64,000 nt of DNA from Roseiarcus sp963770275 (lineage in GTDB: Bacteria; Pseudomonadota; Alphaproteobacteria; Rhizobiales; Beijerinckiaceae). This document shows, piece after piece, positions 8,836-17,545 of this stretch. The translations under genes were made by a program, and so were the position numbers. The stretch is from positions 1-64,000 of the forward strand of contig CAVYPD010000048.1 of NCBI GenBank assembly GCA_963770275.1, in the 5' to 3' direction. Every line of letters begins with the position of its first letter. Within the stretch, counting starts at the first letter, position 1. The notes under the pieces were generated by a model. The model did not search any database and was not told where the DNA came from. It was given only the letters and a program-made list of their open reading frames with translations.

Positions 8836-11205
8836 CTACTCCGCCGCGACGAGTTTTCGCGGCGGCGTCAGGACGACAGGAGCCAGATCAACAGCGTTGA
8901 GCGACGCGGCTCGCCGCTCTGCGGGGACCGGCCCGTAGAGGGTCATCCGCTGCTCCGGCGTCCGGCCAATCGAGCGGATCAGTTCCTCCATCGCCTCCGG
9001 CGGAAGCTCCTGTCCGTGCTCAGTGCCCGCGGCGCGAGAGATGCTTTCGTTCATCAAAGTGCCGCCGAGATCATTGGCTCCGGCGTTCAGACACGCGGCC
9101 GCTCCCTGAGGTCCCATCTTCACCCAGGATGTCTGGATGTTGGTGATGTGGGGGTGGAGCGCGAGCCGCGCCACCGCATGCATCAACACCGCCTCCCGGA
9201 AGGTCGGTCCACGCCGGGCCGCGCCTTTGAGATACATCGGCGCTTCCATATGCACGAACGGCAACGGCACGAATTCGGTGAAGCCGCCAGTCTCCACCTG
9301 CAAATCCCGCAAGGCCAGAAGGTGCCGGGCCCAGGACACGGGGTGCTCGATATGGCCGTACATGATCGTGGAGGTCGTGCGGAGCCCAAGGCCATGGGCG
9401 GTCCTTGCGACATCGAGCCATTGCGCCGTGTTCACCTTGTCCGCGCAGATGATGGCGCGGACCTCGTCGTCCAGAATTTCGGCCGCGGTGCCCGGCAGCG
9501 TGCTTAAGCCCGAGTCCTTGAGCTTGGCGAGAAACGAACGGATCGGCAGGCCAAGCGTCGCCGCGCCCTGTGTGACCTCCAATGGCGAGAAGGCGTGGAT
9601 ATGCATATCCGGAACCGCAGCCTTGATGGCGCGGCAAATGGCGAGGTAGGTCTCGCCGCTGTAGTCGGGATGGATGCCGCCCTGAAGGCATACCTCGGTC
9701 GCGCCTCGCTCCCAGGCTTCGCTAGCGCGGCGGACAATCTCTTCGATCGCGAGGTCATAGGGCGCGCCGCGCAAAGCCTCGTGGGTCTTGCCCTTCGAGA
9801 AGGCGCAGAACGTGCAGCGGTAGGAGCATATGTTGGTGTAGTTGATGTTGCGGTTGACGACGTAGCGGATGGTGTCGCCGCTCGTCTCCCGGCGAAGCGC
9901 ATCGGCTGCTGCGACCACGCGGCGATAATCAGCGTCGCGCGCCGCGAACAGCCTTACGATCTCGGCTACGTCCAAGCGGGCGCCGCCTTGAGCGCGCTCG
10001 AGGATGCACTCGATCGCTGGATCGACCGAGCGCGCATGAACCATGCCCAGGGGCGGCGCGACTTTCGTGCCCGGCGCCCAATTGTCGTCGCGCGCGAAAC
10101 CCTCGGCGTCGCTGAGGCGGCGCGTCTGCGTGGCGATCGCGGGCGCCGTCCAGACGCCAAGCTCGCGCGCGTAGGCGGGGTAGATTGGCAAGCGGTGCAC
10201 CAGCAGCTTGCCGGCGGCAGCCGTACGCTCGGCAAGCTCGGCGATCGCCGGCCATGGCGCCTCGGGATTGACGTGATCCGGCGTGACAGGAGAGACCCCA
10301 CCCCAATCATTGATCCCCGCCGCAATCAGCCGCGGATAGACGCCCGGCGACAGGTTGGGGGGTGCTTGGATGTTCATCGTAGGTCCGAGGATTAGCCGGG
10401 CTGCGGCGAGGCTCCAAAGCAGGTCATCAAGATCGGGTTCCGCAGCCCCGGCGCGCTTTGTGCCGGGCTTGGCGCGGAAGTTCTGGACAATGACCTCCTG
10501 GATATGCTCGAACTGCCGATGCAGATCACGGATGGCGAAGAGCGCCTCAAGGCGCTCGGCGCGTGTCTCGCCGATGCCAATCAGAATGCCGGTTGTGAAC
10601 GGCACGCGAAGCTCGCCCGCGAGCTTGATCGTCTCAAGACGGACTTCAGGCCGCTTGTCGGGCGAGCCGTAGTGAACACCACCTGGTTCGCAGAGGCGCG
10701 GACTAAGCGATTCGAGCATGATGCCTTGACTGGCCGATACCGTCCTTAAGCCCGCGATCTCGGAACGGCTCATGATTCCGGGATTGGCGTGCGGCAGAAG
10801 TCCGGTCTCGCGCAACACGAGCGTGCACATCGCCTGAAGATAGTCGATCGTGGTTGCGTGCCCGAGCGCGTCGAGCGCCGCCCGCGCCGCGCGGTAGCGA
10901 AGCTCCGGCTTGTCGCCAAGCGTGAAGAGGGCCTCCGTGCAGCCGGCGGCCGCTCCAGCGCGCGCGATCGCGAGCACTTCGTCCGCGGAAAGGTACGCTG
11001 ACTGCCTCGCTCGTGGCCGCTCAGCGAAGGTACAATAATGGCAGACGTCCCGGCAGAGATGGGTGAGCGGAATAAACACCTTGCGCGAGTACGAAAGATT
11101 GCGGCCATGTCCCTCGTCGCGCAGACGTCCCGCCGCTTCGATCAACTCCGCGAGCGGCGCTTGTTCCAACCGGATGGAAAGCGCCTTGTCGCTCGAATCG
11201 CTCAT
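8836..11205 (-). CDS. fbiC: Fused Fo synthase (CofG-CofH; FbiC)
   Basis: Bifunctional radical-SAM enzyme that makes the F420 chromophore Fo from a ribityl-diaminouracil and tyrosine. Seen: 789 residues, uninterrupted. The N-terminal CofG half has the [4Fe-4S] triad at Cys51/Cys55/Cys58 (CRDVCHYC). The C-terminal CofH half has a second triad at Cys460/Cys464/Cys467 (NICSYRCTFC). Also present are GISPVTPDHVNPEAPWP-like (here GVSPVTPDHVNPEAPWP) and FVPLPFVHMEAPMY. The fusion is typical of actinobacteria and of bacteria that acquired F420 genes from them; archaea and cyanobacteria have separate proteins. It converges with cofE-cofD-cofC. Its presence makes the island self-sufficient for the core F420 pathway. 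Confidence 0.95.
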   Translation of the reverse strand: MSDSSDKALSIRLEQAPLAELIEAAGRLRDEGHGRNLSYSRKVFIPLTHLCRDVCHYCTFAERPRARQSAYLSADEVLAIARAGAAAGCTEALFTLGDKPELRYRAARAALDALGHATTIDYLQAMCTLVLRETGLLPHANPGIMSRSEIAGLRTVSASQGIMLESLSPRLCEPGGVHYGSPDKRPEVRLETIKLAGELRVPFTTGILIGIGETRAERLEALFAIRDLHRQFEHIQEVIVQNFRAKPGTKRAGAAEPDLDDLLWSLAAARLILGPTMNIQAPPNLSPGVYPRLIAAGINDWGGVSPVTPDHVNPEAPWPAIAELAERTAAAGKLLVHRLPIYPAYARELGVWTAPAIATQTRRLSDAEGFARDDNWAPGTKVAPPLGMVHARSVDPAIECILERAQGGARLDVAEIVRLFAARDADYRRVVAAADALRRETSGDTIRYVVNRNINYTNICSYRCTFCAFSKGKTHEALRGAPYDLAIEEIVRRASEAWERGATEVCLQGGIHPDYSGETYLAICRAIKAAVPDMHIHAFSPLEVTQGAATLGLPIRSFLAKLKDSGLSTLPGTAAEILDDEVRAIICADKVNTAQWLDVARTAHGLGLRTTSTIMYGHIEHPVSWARHLLALRDLQVETGGFTEFVPLPFVHMEAPMYLKGAARRGPTFREAVLMHAVARLALHPHITNIQTSWVKMGPQGAAACLNAGANDLGGTLMNESISRAAGTEHGQELPPEAMEELIRSIGRTPEQRMTLYGPVPAERRAASLNAVDLAPVVLTPPRKLVAAE

Positions 11206-11433
11206 TCAACTACCTTTGAAGCTGTTTGGCGTGCATCCGCCCTCAATTTGAAAGCGGACGACGAATGATGTGGTATCTCTACCGCAGATGCAATCGAGCG
11301 GCGAGCGGACGATAAGGCGCCGATCAAAATGGCGCAGTCCCCGCGACGACGTTTCACGCTCATTTGATGGTTGCTGCGTCGCCATCGTTATCGACGCCGC
11401 ATACGCGACGCGGCGCATTCGGGAGTTCGAGCC

Positions 11434-12327
11434 ATGAGGCAATTGGGCAGGCTGGGCGTCTGGTATCCGATCGACCGCCTGGACGCAGACGGGATCAGGC
11501 GCCTGCTGGGCACAATTGAAGACCTCGGCTTTTCGACGTTCTGGTATCCGGAAGCGGTTGGATATGAATCCCTCTCTATCGCGAGCTTCATGCTGGCGAA
11601 CACGGAGCGGCTCATCATCGGCAGCTCCATCGCGAATATCTATGCGCGCGACCCGTACACGGCGAGGCGTGGCCTGCGCACCTTGTCCAGCCTCTACGAC
11701 GATCGCTTCATCCTCGGCCTTGGCGTCAGCCATGCGCCTATGGTCGAGAAGTTGCGAGGTCACGTGTATGACAAACCGGTGCCGACCATGCGCCGCTATC
11801 TCGACGGGCTCTATGAAGATCCCTCAAACGCGGCCGATTGGCCACTTATGATCGCCGCGCTCGGGCCGTTAATGCTGAAGCTCGCTGCCGAGCGCACCGC
11901 CGGCGCCCTCCCGTACAACGTGACGCCCGAACATACGCGCGAAGCGAGAGCCGCACTGGGGCCTGACAAGCTGCTCGTGGTCGAACAGAAGGTTTGCCTC
12001 GAGACAGATGCCGCAGCGGCGCGCGGTCTCGCCCGGAAAGAACTACATCGCTATATGGCCATGACCAACTATCGCAACAACTGGCTGCGGATCGGCTTCA
12101 CAGAAACCGATCTTGCCGAGGGCGGTTCAGACACGTTCATCGATGCGATGGTGCTCCGGGGCGATGCGGAGACGATCGCCCGCGGCCTCCAAGCTCATTT
12201 CGACGCCGGCGCCAATCAGGTCTGTATCCAGCCGGTCCACGCCGAAGGAGACAGCGAAGCGCGCGATCGAACCCTGAGCGCGCTCGCGAGAGTTGGCGCG
12301 CTCGACACGACTGCTCTCAGCCGGTGA
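11434..12327 (+). CDS. LLM-class, probable F420-dependent oxidoreductase
   Basis: Luciferase-like TIM-barrel oxidoreductase of the group predicted to use F420 (resembling the mycobacterial MSMEG_4141 family). Seen: LGRLGVWYPIDRLDADGIRR at the N-terminus, STFWYPEAVGYESLS, LIIGSSIANIYARDPYTARRG (cofactor-binding nonprolyl region), ILGLGVSHAPMVEKLRGHVYD, and GANQVCIQPVHAEGD near the C-terminus. I chose ATG 11434 (297 residues) because GGGAG lies 9 bases upstream; an in-frame extension to 11371 lacks family character. It is divergent from fbiC. The substrate is unknown; partners in such clusters are often alcohol or sugar oxidations. Confidence 0.82.
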   Translation: MRQLGRLGVWYPIDRLDADGIRRLLGTIEDLGFSTFWYPEAVGYESLSIASFMLANTERLIIGSSIANIYARDPYTARRGLRTLSSLYDDRFILGLGVSHAPMVEKLRGHVYDKPVPTMRRYLDGLYEDPSNAADWPLMIAALGPLMLKLAAERTAGALPYNVTPEHTREARAALGPDKLLVVEQKVCLETDAAAARGLARKELHRYMAMTNYRNNWLRIGFTETDLAEGGSDTFIDAMVLRGDAETIARGLQAHFDAGANQVCIQPVHAEGDSEARDRTLSALARVGALDTTALSR

Positions 12328-12381
12328 AGGCGCAGTGGCGCGAGGTCCCAACGCGATACGCGGGGCTCGCAGGACTGCGGC

Positions 12382-13122
12382 TCACCATCGGTTGACGGGT
12401 AGGACGAAGAGTTGGGCGATTTGCATGTGCGCCGGTTGTTCGAGCGCGAACAGCACCATGCGCGCGATGTCTTCCGGGTCCAGGGTAATTCGGGCCTGGT
12501 CGAAATAGGCCTTTTCGAGCGTGCGGTCGCCGCGATGACGCTTAAGAATGATATTGGTCCGCGTAAGACCAGGAAGCACTTCAGTGACGCGAATGGCGGT
12601 CTCCGCGAGATCGGCCCGCAGTCCGTCGCTGAACGCCCTGACGCCTGCTTTACTGGTGGTGTAGGCCGCCGTTTCGGGCACAAGCCTGAGCGCGCTGATC
12701 GAACTCATGTTGACGATGTCGCCTGAGTTCCGCTCGATCATCTCTGGTACGACCGCCCGTGTCACGCGCACCATCCCGGTCAGATTTACATCGAGGATGC
12801 TCGTCCAGTCGTCGGCAGGCCCGCGGGCAAAGTTGGTGCGGCCGCCAACGTCGTGGCCGGCATTGTTGATGAGAATGTCGATCGGCCGGAAGTCGGGCGG
12901 CATCGATTTAAGAAGCCCATCGACGGCGGGATGGTCCGTCACATCGAGCTTGAGGGGGAACGCAAGTGGGCCAAGTGTCCCGGCCAGTTGGGTCACGGCC
13001 TCGTCATCGATGTCCGCGAGCGTGACATGCACGCCGCGCTCCACGAGCGCGGCCGCGATCGCCCTGCCTATTCCGCTTCCCGCGCCCGTCACCAGACCGT
13101 TGCGTCCGCCTAGCGCCGACAT
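12382..13122 (-). CDS. Short-chain dehydrogenase/reductase
   Basis: NAD(P)-dependent Rossmann-fold oxidoreductase. Seen: nucleotide-binding TGAGSGIG, LADID (acidic residue favouring NAD), NNAGHDVGG, catalytic Ser in MSSISAL and YTTSK, PGLTRTNI, and a C-terminal segment lacking the usual GG-x-x-x but with LFVLPVNRW, as in serine 3-dehydrogenase/YdfG-like members. The start is taken at 13122 because GGGAGG lies 9 bases upstream; an in-frame ATG 21 bases earlier has no ribosome site. It is convergent with the F420-type oxidoreductase and divergent from the sugar permease at 13339. The substrate is unknown. Confidence 0.85.
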   Translation of the reverse strand: MSALGGRNGLVTGAGSGIGRAIAAALVERGVHVTLADIDDEAVTQLAGTLGPLAFPLKLDVTDHPAVDGLLKSMPPDFRPIDILINNAGHDVGGRTNFARGPADDWTSILDVNLTGMVRVTRAVVPEMIERNSGDIVNMSSISALRLVPETAAYTTSKAGVRAFSDGLRADLAETAIRVTEVLPGLTRTNIILKRHRGDRTLEKAYFDQARITLDPEDIARMVLFALEQPAHMQIAQLFVLPVNRW

Positions 13123-13246
13123 CGGAACGACCTCCCAAAGCAAATCTGATCGAGCCAGGCGCGACTTTTCCAGGCTCGTACGCCGATCCGCTTCCTGCAG
13201 GAAATCATAACTGTTATTTCATCTCCCCGTCTTTGCATTGGCGGCG

Positions 13247-13269
13247 TTGGGGTTGATCCTCAACCCCAA
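13247..13269. promoter_or_regulatory. Perfect 10-bp inverted repeat, candidate operator
   Basis: Arms TTGGGGTTGA (13247-13256) and TCAACCCCAA (13260-13269) around a 3-base centre TCC, in the 216-base gap between the divergent SDR and the first permease of the second importer. Position and symmetry suit a dimeric repressor such as LacI or GntR type. No regulator gene is adjacent and no second copy was noticed. It could instead form an RNA hairpin. Confidence 0.45.
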
Positions 13270-13338
13270 GATCGGTTGTCGAATCCGGGAAGGAACGCGC
13301 CATTCAGTGGCCTCAAAGGACGGCGCGGTGAGTAGATC

Positions 13339-14334
13339 ATGCCGTCTCTAAATTTCCGCAAGCTGAGCATCACGCAGGAAAGCGTCGTCTTCGCCCTCGC
13401 GGCGGTCCTGTTCGTAGTTTTCTCGCTCACGCTGCACAATTTTCTCACGCCTGGCAATCTTATCGCGCTCGTTCGCAGCGTCTCGATCCTCGGGATTTTG
13501 GGGCTAGGCATGGGGCTGGTCGTGATCGGCCGCGGCATCGATCTGGCGATGGTCGCGACCATGGTCGTGGCCGTCTCCTGGGTCCTCTCGCTCGCGACCC
13601 ATCAACACGTGCCGCTCGGTTGGGCCTTGCTCATCGGCGCCGCCTTCTCGGTCCTCGCGGGATTGGTCAGCGGCGTTCTCATCGCCTACGCCGTCGTTCC
13701 GGCCATCTTCACAACTCTCGCAATGGGCCTTGTCATTTACGGCGTCGGCCGGGCGTGGCTGTTCGAGGTCGACGTCCAGAACACTCCCAACGACTCTGCG
13801 TTCTTCCAGTTTCTTAGCGACGCGAAGTTATTAGGACTTCCCCTGCCCATCGTCCTCTTCGCATTGTTGGCTCTGGTCCTTTGGGCGCTCCTGCGGTGGA
13901 CGCGCTTCGGACGATATATCTACGCAAGCGGGGACAATCCGGCCGCGGCGCGCAACGCCGGCGTTCCGCTTCGACCGCTCATCGTTTCTCAATACGTGAT
14001 CACAGCGCTGGTCGCCTACGCGGCTGGTCTTGTCATGGCCGCTACATCAGCCGGCCTGAGCACTCGCGTCTACAATTCGACAATGATCTACGACGTTCTG
14101 CTCGTCGTCGTGCTCGGCGGAATTGGCTTAAGCGGCGGCCGGGGCGGGGTCCGCAACGTTCTCGTCGGCACACTTCTCATCGGCGTGCTTCTGGACGGGA
14201 TGACCATACTCAACGTCCCGTATGTCGAGCAGAACCTGATCAAGAGCGTGATCCTGCTGGTCGCCATCGTCATCGACAGTTTCGTGAACCCTCGCGACGA
14301 GCAGACCGCTCAACAGGAGCAGGGGGACATTTAG
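13339..14334 (+). CDS. CUT2 sugar ABC importer permease (RbsC-like)
   Basis: Inner-membrane permease of the ribose/xylose family (BPD_transp_2). Seen: 331 intact residues with about eight to ten hydrophobic segments, the family motif GMGLVVIGRGIDLAMV (usual form GGIDLSVG; here Arg-Gly replaces Gly-Gly) and the cytoplasmic coupling region VVLGGIGLSGGRGG before the last helices. It begins the plus-strand transport cluster, 36 bases before the binding protein. A second permease follows the binding protein, so these two may pair as a heterodimer. The changed first motif is unusual but has been conserved as an open frame. Confidence 0.88.
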   Translation: MPSLNFRKLSITQESVVFALAAVLFVVFSLTLHNFLTPGNLIALVRSVSILGILGLGMGLVVIGRGIDLAMVATMVVAVSWVLSLATHQHVPLGWALLIGAAFSVLAGLVSGVLIAYAVVPAIFTTLAMGLVIYGVGRAWLFEVDVQNTPNDSAFFQFLSDAKLLGLPLPIVLFALLALVLWALLRWTRFGRYIYASGDNPAAARNAGVPLRPLIVSQYVITALVAYAAGLVMAATSAGLSTRVYNSTMIYDVLLVVVLGGIGLSGGRGGVRNVLVGTLLIGVLLDGMTILNVPYVEQNLIKSVILLVAIVIDSFVNPRDEQTAQQEQGDI

Positions 14335-14369
14335 TCTAAATACTGAAGTCGTTAGAAAGGGAGGATCCA

Positions 14370-15377
14370 ATGAAACTGAGAATGGTGCTTGCTGTCGCGC
14401 TTGGGCTTGTGTTCGCCGGTGGCGCGCTGGCGGAAGACAAGGGTCTCGACAACCACGCGAAACGGGAACCCTATTACGAGAAGCTCAAGGGCAAGAAGGT
14501 TCTCTTCGTTCCCCTGGCGATGGGCTTTGACCTCACGGAAGGTTGGGCGGCGATCATGCGCCGGCAGGCCAAGGATCTTGGCTATACCTTTGAGATTCGC
14601 GATCCGAACTGGAGCACGGACGCCGGCACGCGCGCCATAACCGACGCGATCGCGCAGAAGCCGGATCTCCTCATCGTTCACAATCCGGACCTCCAGTCCT
14701 ACGCAAAACTTGAGCAGCGCGCAGTCCAAGCGGGCATCAAGGTGCTGCAGGTGAACCTCGAAACGGTCAATCCGACGGACACTTACGTCGGCGCGGACTG
14801 GGTGAAGGTTGGCCTGATCGAGGCGCAGGCGCTCGTCGACCATTGCGGCAAGGAGTCTGGCAAATCCGGAAAGGTCGCCATCCTCGAAGGCCAGCCTACA
14901 GCAGCGTCCAACCTCTATGAACTCTACGCCTACTACCACGTCTTCGCCGACCATCCCGAGATCCAGGTCGTAGCCGATCAGGCCGCCACCTACGATCCCG
15001 CGAAGGCCCGGGCGATCACCGAAACTGTGCTGCAACAGCACCCTGACCTGTGCGGCATCGTCGGCAATTGGGACAACCAAGACGTGGGCGCCGGCGCGGC
15101 CGTCCAAGCCGCCGGCAAGTCCGGACAAGTGTTCATCGTGACCTCGGGCGGCGGAAGCAAGACCGGCTGCGACAACATCAGCAAGGGCTTGCTCAGCGAG
15201 ATCGTCAGCTATGACGTGCCGCTGCAAGGCGACGCGCTCAATCAGGCGATCGTCGAGCTGCTGCTCTCTCCGGCGAAAGCAGGGGCGATCCAGACGACCT
15301 ATTTCACGCCGCTTACGCTGCAGACAAAGGACACGATCTCCCCTCGCCAGTGCTGGAGCCTCGATGAACTCAAGTAA
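14370..15377 (+). CDS. CUT2 sugar ABC importer periplasmic binding protein
   Basis: Periplasmic binding protein of the ribose-binding fold, 335 intact residues. Seen: Sec signal peptide with basic start and hydrophobic core (MKLRMVLAVALGLVFAGGAL, cleavage after ALA), then KGKKVLFVPLAMGFDLTEGW, ITDAIAQKPDLLIVHNPDL, VGADWVKVGLIEAQALVD and hinge region AAVQAAGKSGQVFIVTSGGG. Start ATG 14370 has GGAGG at 14361. The gene sits between two permeases and is followed 87 bases later by a strong palindrome inside the next gene. The sugar is unknown; the neighbouring SMP-30 proteins suggest a compound oxidised to a lactone. Confidence 0.9.
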   Translation: MKLRMVLAVALGLVFAGGALAEDKGLDNHAKREPYYEKLKGKKVLFVPLAMGFDLTEGWAAIMRRQAKDLGYTFEIRDPNWSTDAGTRAITDAIAQKPDLLIVHNPDLQSYAKLEQRAVQAGIKVLQVNLETVNPTDTYVGADWVKVGLIEAQALVDHCGKESGKSGKVAILEGQPTAASNLYELYAYYHVFADHPEIQVVADQAATYDPAKARAITETVLQQHPDLCGIVGNWDNQDVGAGAAVQAAGKSGQVFIVTSGGGSKTGCDNISKGLLSEIVSYDVPLQGDALNQAIVELLLSPAKAGAIQTTYFTPLTLQTKDTISPRQCWSLDELK

Positions 15378-15419
15378 GGGATTGCTTTCTCGACCCGGAT
15401 ACCAGACACGGTCGATTTC

Positions 15420-16455
15420 GTGACGCAAGGCGCCGGGAACGTGCTGACCCAACTGCGTTATCGATATTTCCCCGATCACCTGATCGGGGAAATATTGACC
15501 AAGCGCTGGATCGACAACGCGATCCCTTTCCTCGTTCTTCTCGTCGCGATTGTCGTTTTCGGGATTTTGCTCCCGGGCTTCTTGACGATCAACGGCCTCA
15601 GCGATCTTGGGAGACAGTTCGCGGAGTTCGGCCTGATCGTGCTCGGGCTGACGATTGTCATGATCTCGGGCGGCATCGATCTGTCCGTCGCGTCGGTGTA
15701 CACGCTCGCCGTCCTCCTTTCGCTTATCTGCGTGAATGTCGAGGGCTGGCCAGTCGGCCTGAGTTTCCTCGCCGTTATGGCGCTTGGCGTCGTCTGCGGT
15801 TCGATCAACGGCTATCTGATCGGCTATCTGCGACTTCGGGCTTTCCTGACGACGCTTGTCACCCTCATCATCTTCCGATCCATCTACGACATCGTTTTCT
15901 TGCGGACATCGACCGCAATCATTTCGAGCCTCTCCGATTCCGATCTCTGGACTTTCATCGGCGAGGGGACTGTCCTTGGCGTCCCCTTCACGCTCGTCGT
16001 AACGGCCGTGATCGCAATCGCCTGGCATATTGTCTTGTCGCGGACCCGGCCCGGATGGCGGCTGACGGCGGTCGGCGGCGCGAGGCGCTCGGCCTATAAC
16101 GCGGGCATCAAGGTGCGCCGCACGGTTTGCGCGGCCTACATCTGGTCGTCGGTCTTGAGCGCGCTCGCGGGCTTCCTCTTCGCTGCGCGCATCGGCAGCA
16201 CGGGCGCCGACACGGGCGTGGGTCTCGAGGTGTCTGCTCTCACCGCGGCGGTGCTCGGCGGCAATTCGCTTGGCGGGGGCCGAGGGTCCGTCGCCAAGGC
16301 GGTCATGGGCGCCCTGCTGGTCCTCATCGTGACCGACAGCCTCACAAGTTTCGGCGTATCCGGGCCGATCAACTCGACGGTTCTGGGTTGCGTGCTGATC
16401 GCCGCCGTCTTCGTCGACATGCGCTTCCTGCGCAATCGGCGACAGGTGGTTGTCG
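15420..16455 (+). CDS. CUT2 sugar ABC importer permease (RbsC-like), unresolved 3' end
   Basis: Second permease of this importer. Seen: N-terminal EILTKRWIDNAIPFLVLLVA, the canonical VMISGGIDLSVASVYTL motif, NGYLIGYLRLRAFLTTL, and AAVLGGNSLGGGRGSVAKAV before the last two helices. The start is GTG 15420; no alternative start lies downstream before the first helix. Family character ends at about FLRNRR near 16440, but no stop codon is found in frame before the SMP-30-like gene starts in another frame at 16450, so an indel probably removed the stop. The end given is approximate. A perfect 15-bp palindrome lies within codons 15-26. Confidence 0.82.
15464..15495. repeat. Perfect 15-bp inverted repeat inside a permease gene start
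   Basis: Arms ATATTTCCCCGATCA (15464-15478) and TGATCGGGGAAATAT (15481-15495) with a 2-base centre CC. It lies within codons 15-26 of the permease, 87 bases after the binding-protein stop. As RNA it would form a very stable hairpin near the ribosome-loading region and could lower permease expression relative to the binding protein. As DNA it could be an operator. Confidence 0.6.
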
Positions 16456-17527
16456 AAGGTCTATGTGTCGCCCGCCTATCTGTCGCTTCCTCCTCCTCCG
16501 TCCGCCCTCGATCCGACCTCGCCGTACGCGCTGAACGACAAGCTGAGGTCCGTCGAGATGATCGGACTCGGCCAGATCGAAGGGCCCGAGGACGTCATTC
16601 TGGACCGCGACGACAACCTCTATTGCGGCACCCGCCACGGCGACATCGTCCGCTTCTTCGGCCCCGATCACTCGCGCCACGAGGTCTTTGCTCATATCGG
16701 CGGTCATCCGCTTGGCATGGCCTTCGACCGCAAGGGCGATCTGCTCGTCTGCATCGGCGGCATGGGGCTCTATGCGGTCTCGCCCGACAAGACCGTGACG
16801 AAGCTGACGGACGAGACGAACAGAAGCTGGCTATCGGTCGTCGACGATTCCCGCCTCCGACTGGCCGACGATGTCGACGTCGCGCCGGACGGGCGCGTCT
16901 ATTTCAGCGAGGCGACCGTCCGCTACGAGCAGGAGGACTGGGCGACCGACGCTCTCGAGAGCCGAGGCAACGGCCGCATGGTCTGCTACGATCCTCGAAC
17001 AAGCGTCACCCGAACAATCATCCACAAAATCGTGTTCGCGAATGGCGTCTGCATGTCGCGAGACAGGCAATCGTTCTTCTTCGCGGAAAGTTGGACGTGC
17101 GCCGATCAAGCGCTACTATTTCGACGGCCCGAAAACGGGTCGGCTCGAGACGCTGATCGACAACCTGCCCGGCTATCCTGACAACATCAACCGCGCTTCG
17201 GATGGCTGCTATTGGGCGGCGCTTCTGGGCATGCGGACCCCTGCGCTCGACCTTGCGCTCACCATGCCGGACTTTCGCCGACGCATGGCCAAGCGCGTAG
17301 CGCCGGAGCTATGGCTTTATCCCAACATCAATACGGGCTGCGTCATCAAGTTCGACGATCAGGGCCGGATCGTGGACAGCCTTTGGGATCTCGGCGGCGT
17401 CAACCATCCGATGATCACGTCGATGCGCGAGCACAAGGGCTATCTCTACCTCGGCGGCGTCTCCAACAACCGGATCGGCCGCTACAAGATCCCCGGCGCA
17501 GACCCAAACTGGACTGGCGCAGGATGA
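16450..17527 (+). CDS. SMP-30/gluconolactonase- or strictosidine-synthase-like beta-propeller protein, frameshifted
   Basis: Six-bladed beta-propeller of the SMP-30/strictosidine-synthase group, whose bacterial members hydrolyse sugar lactones. Seen: GQIEGPEDVILDRDDNLYCG (first blade with the metal-ligand Glu), HPLGMAFDRKGDLLVC, LADDVDVAPDGRVYFSEA, FANGVCMSRD (metal-ligand Asn), and after a frame change near 17096, PGYPDNINRASDGCYWAAL (second Asn/Asp ligand region) and HKGYLYLGGVSNNRIGRYKI. Start taken as TTG 16450 at KVYVSPAYLSLP; an upstream ATG may be lost. No signal peptide is seen. It lies between permease and ATPase genes of an importer, fitting hydrolysis of a lactone made from the imported sugar. 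Confidence 0.8.
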
Positions 17528-17545
17528 CTATTGGGGTGAGGCGCA

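Noticed and set aside
14352..16028. Minus-strand open frame of 558 codons opposite the binding protein and permease
   Set aside because: Very rich in Asp, Arg, Glu and His with no domain pattern, a typical antisense shadow in GC-rich DNA; the plus strand encodes intact transport proteins.
15420..17156. A single 578-codon permease-lactonase fusion
   Set aside because: After about codon 340 the frame is Arg/Ser-rich and lies across the true SMP-30 frame; the open frame results from a lost stop or indel, not a real fusion.
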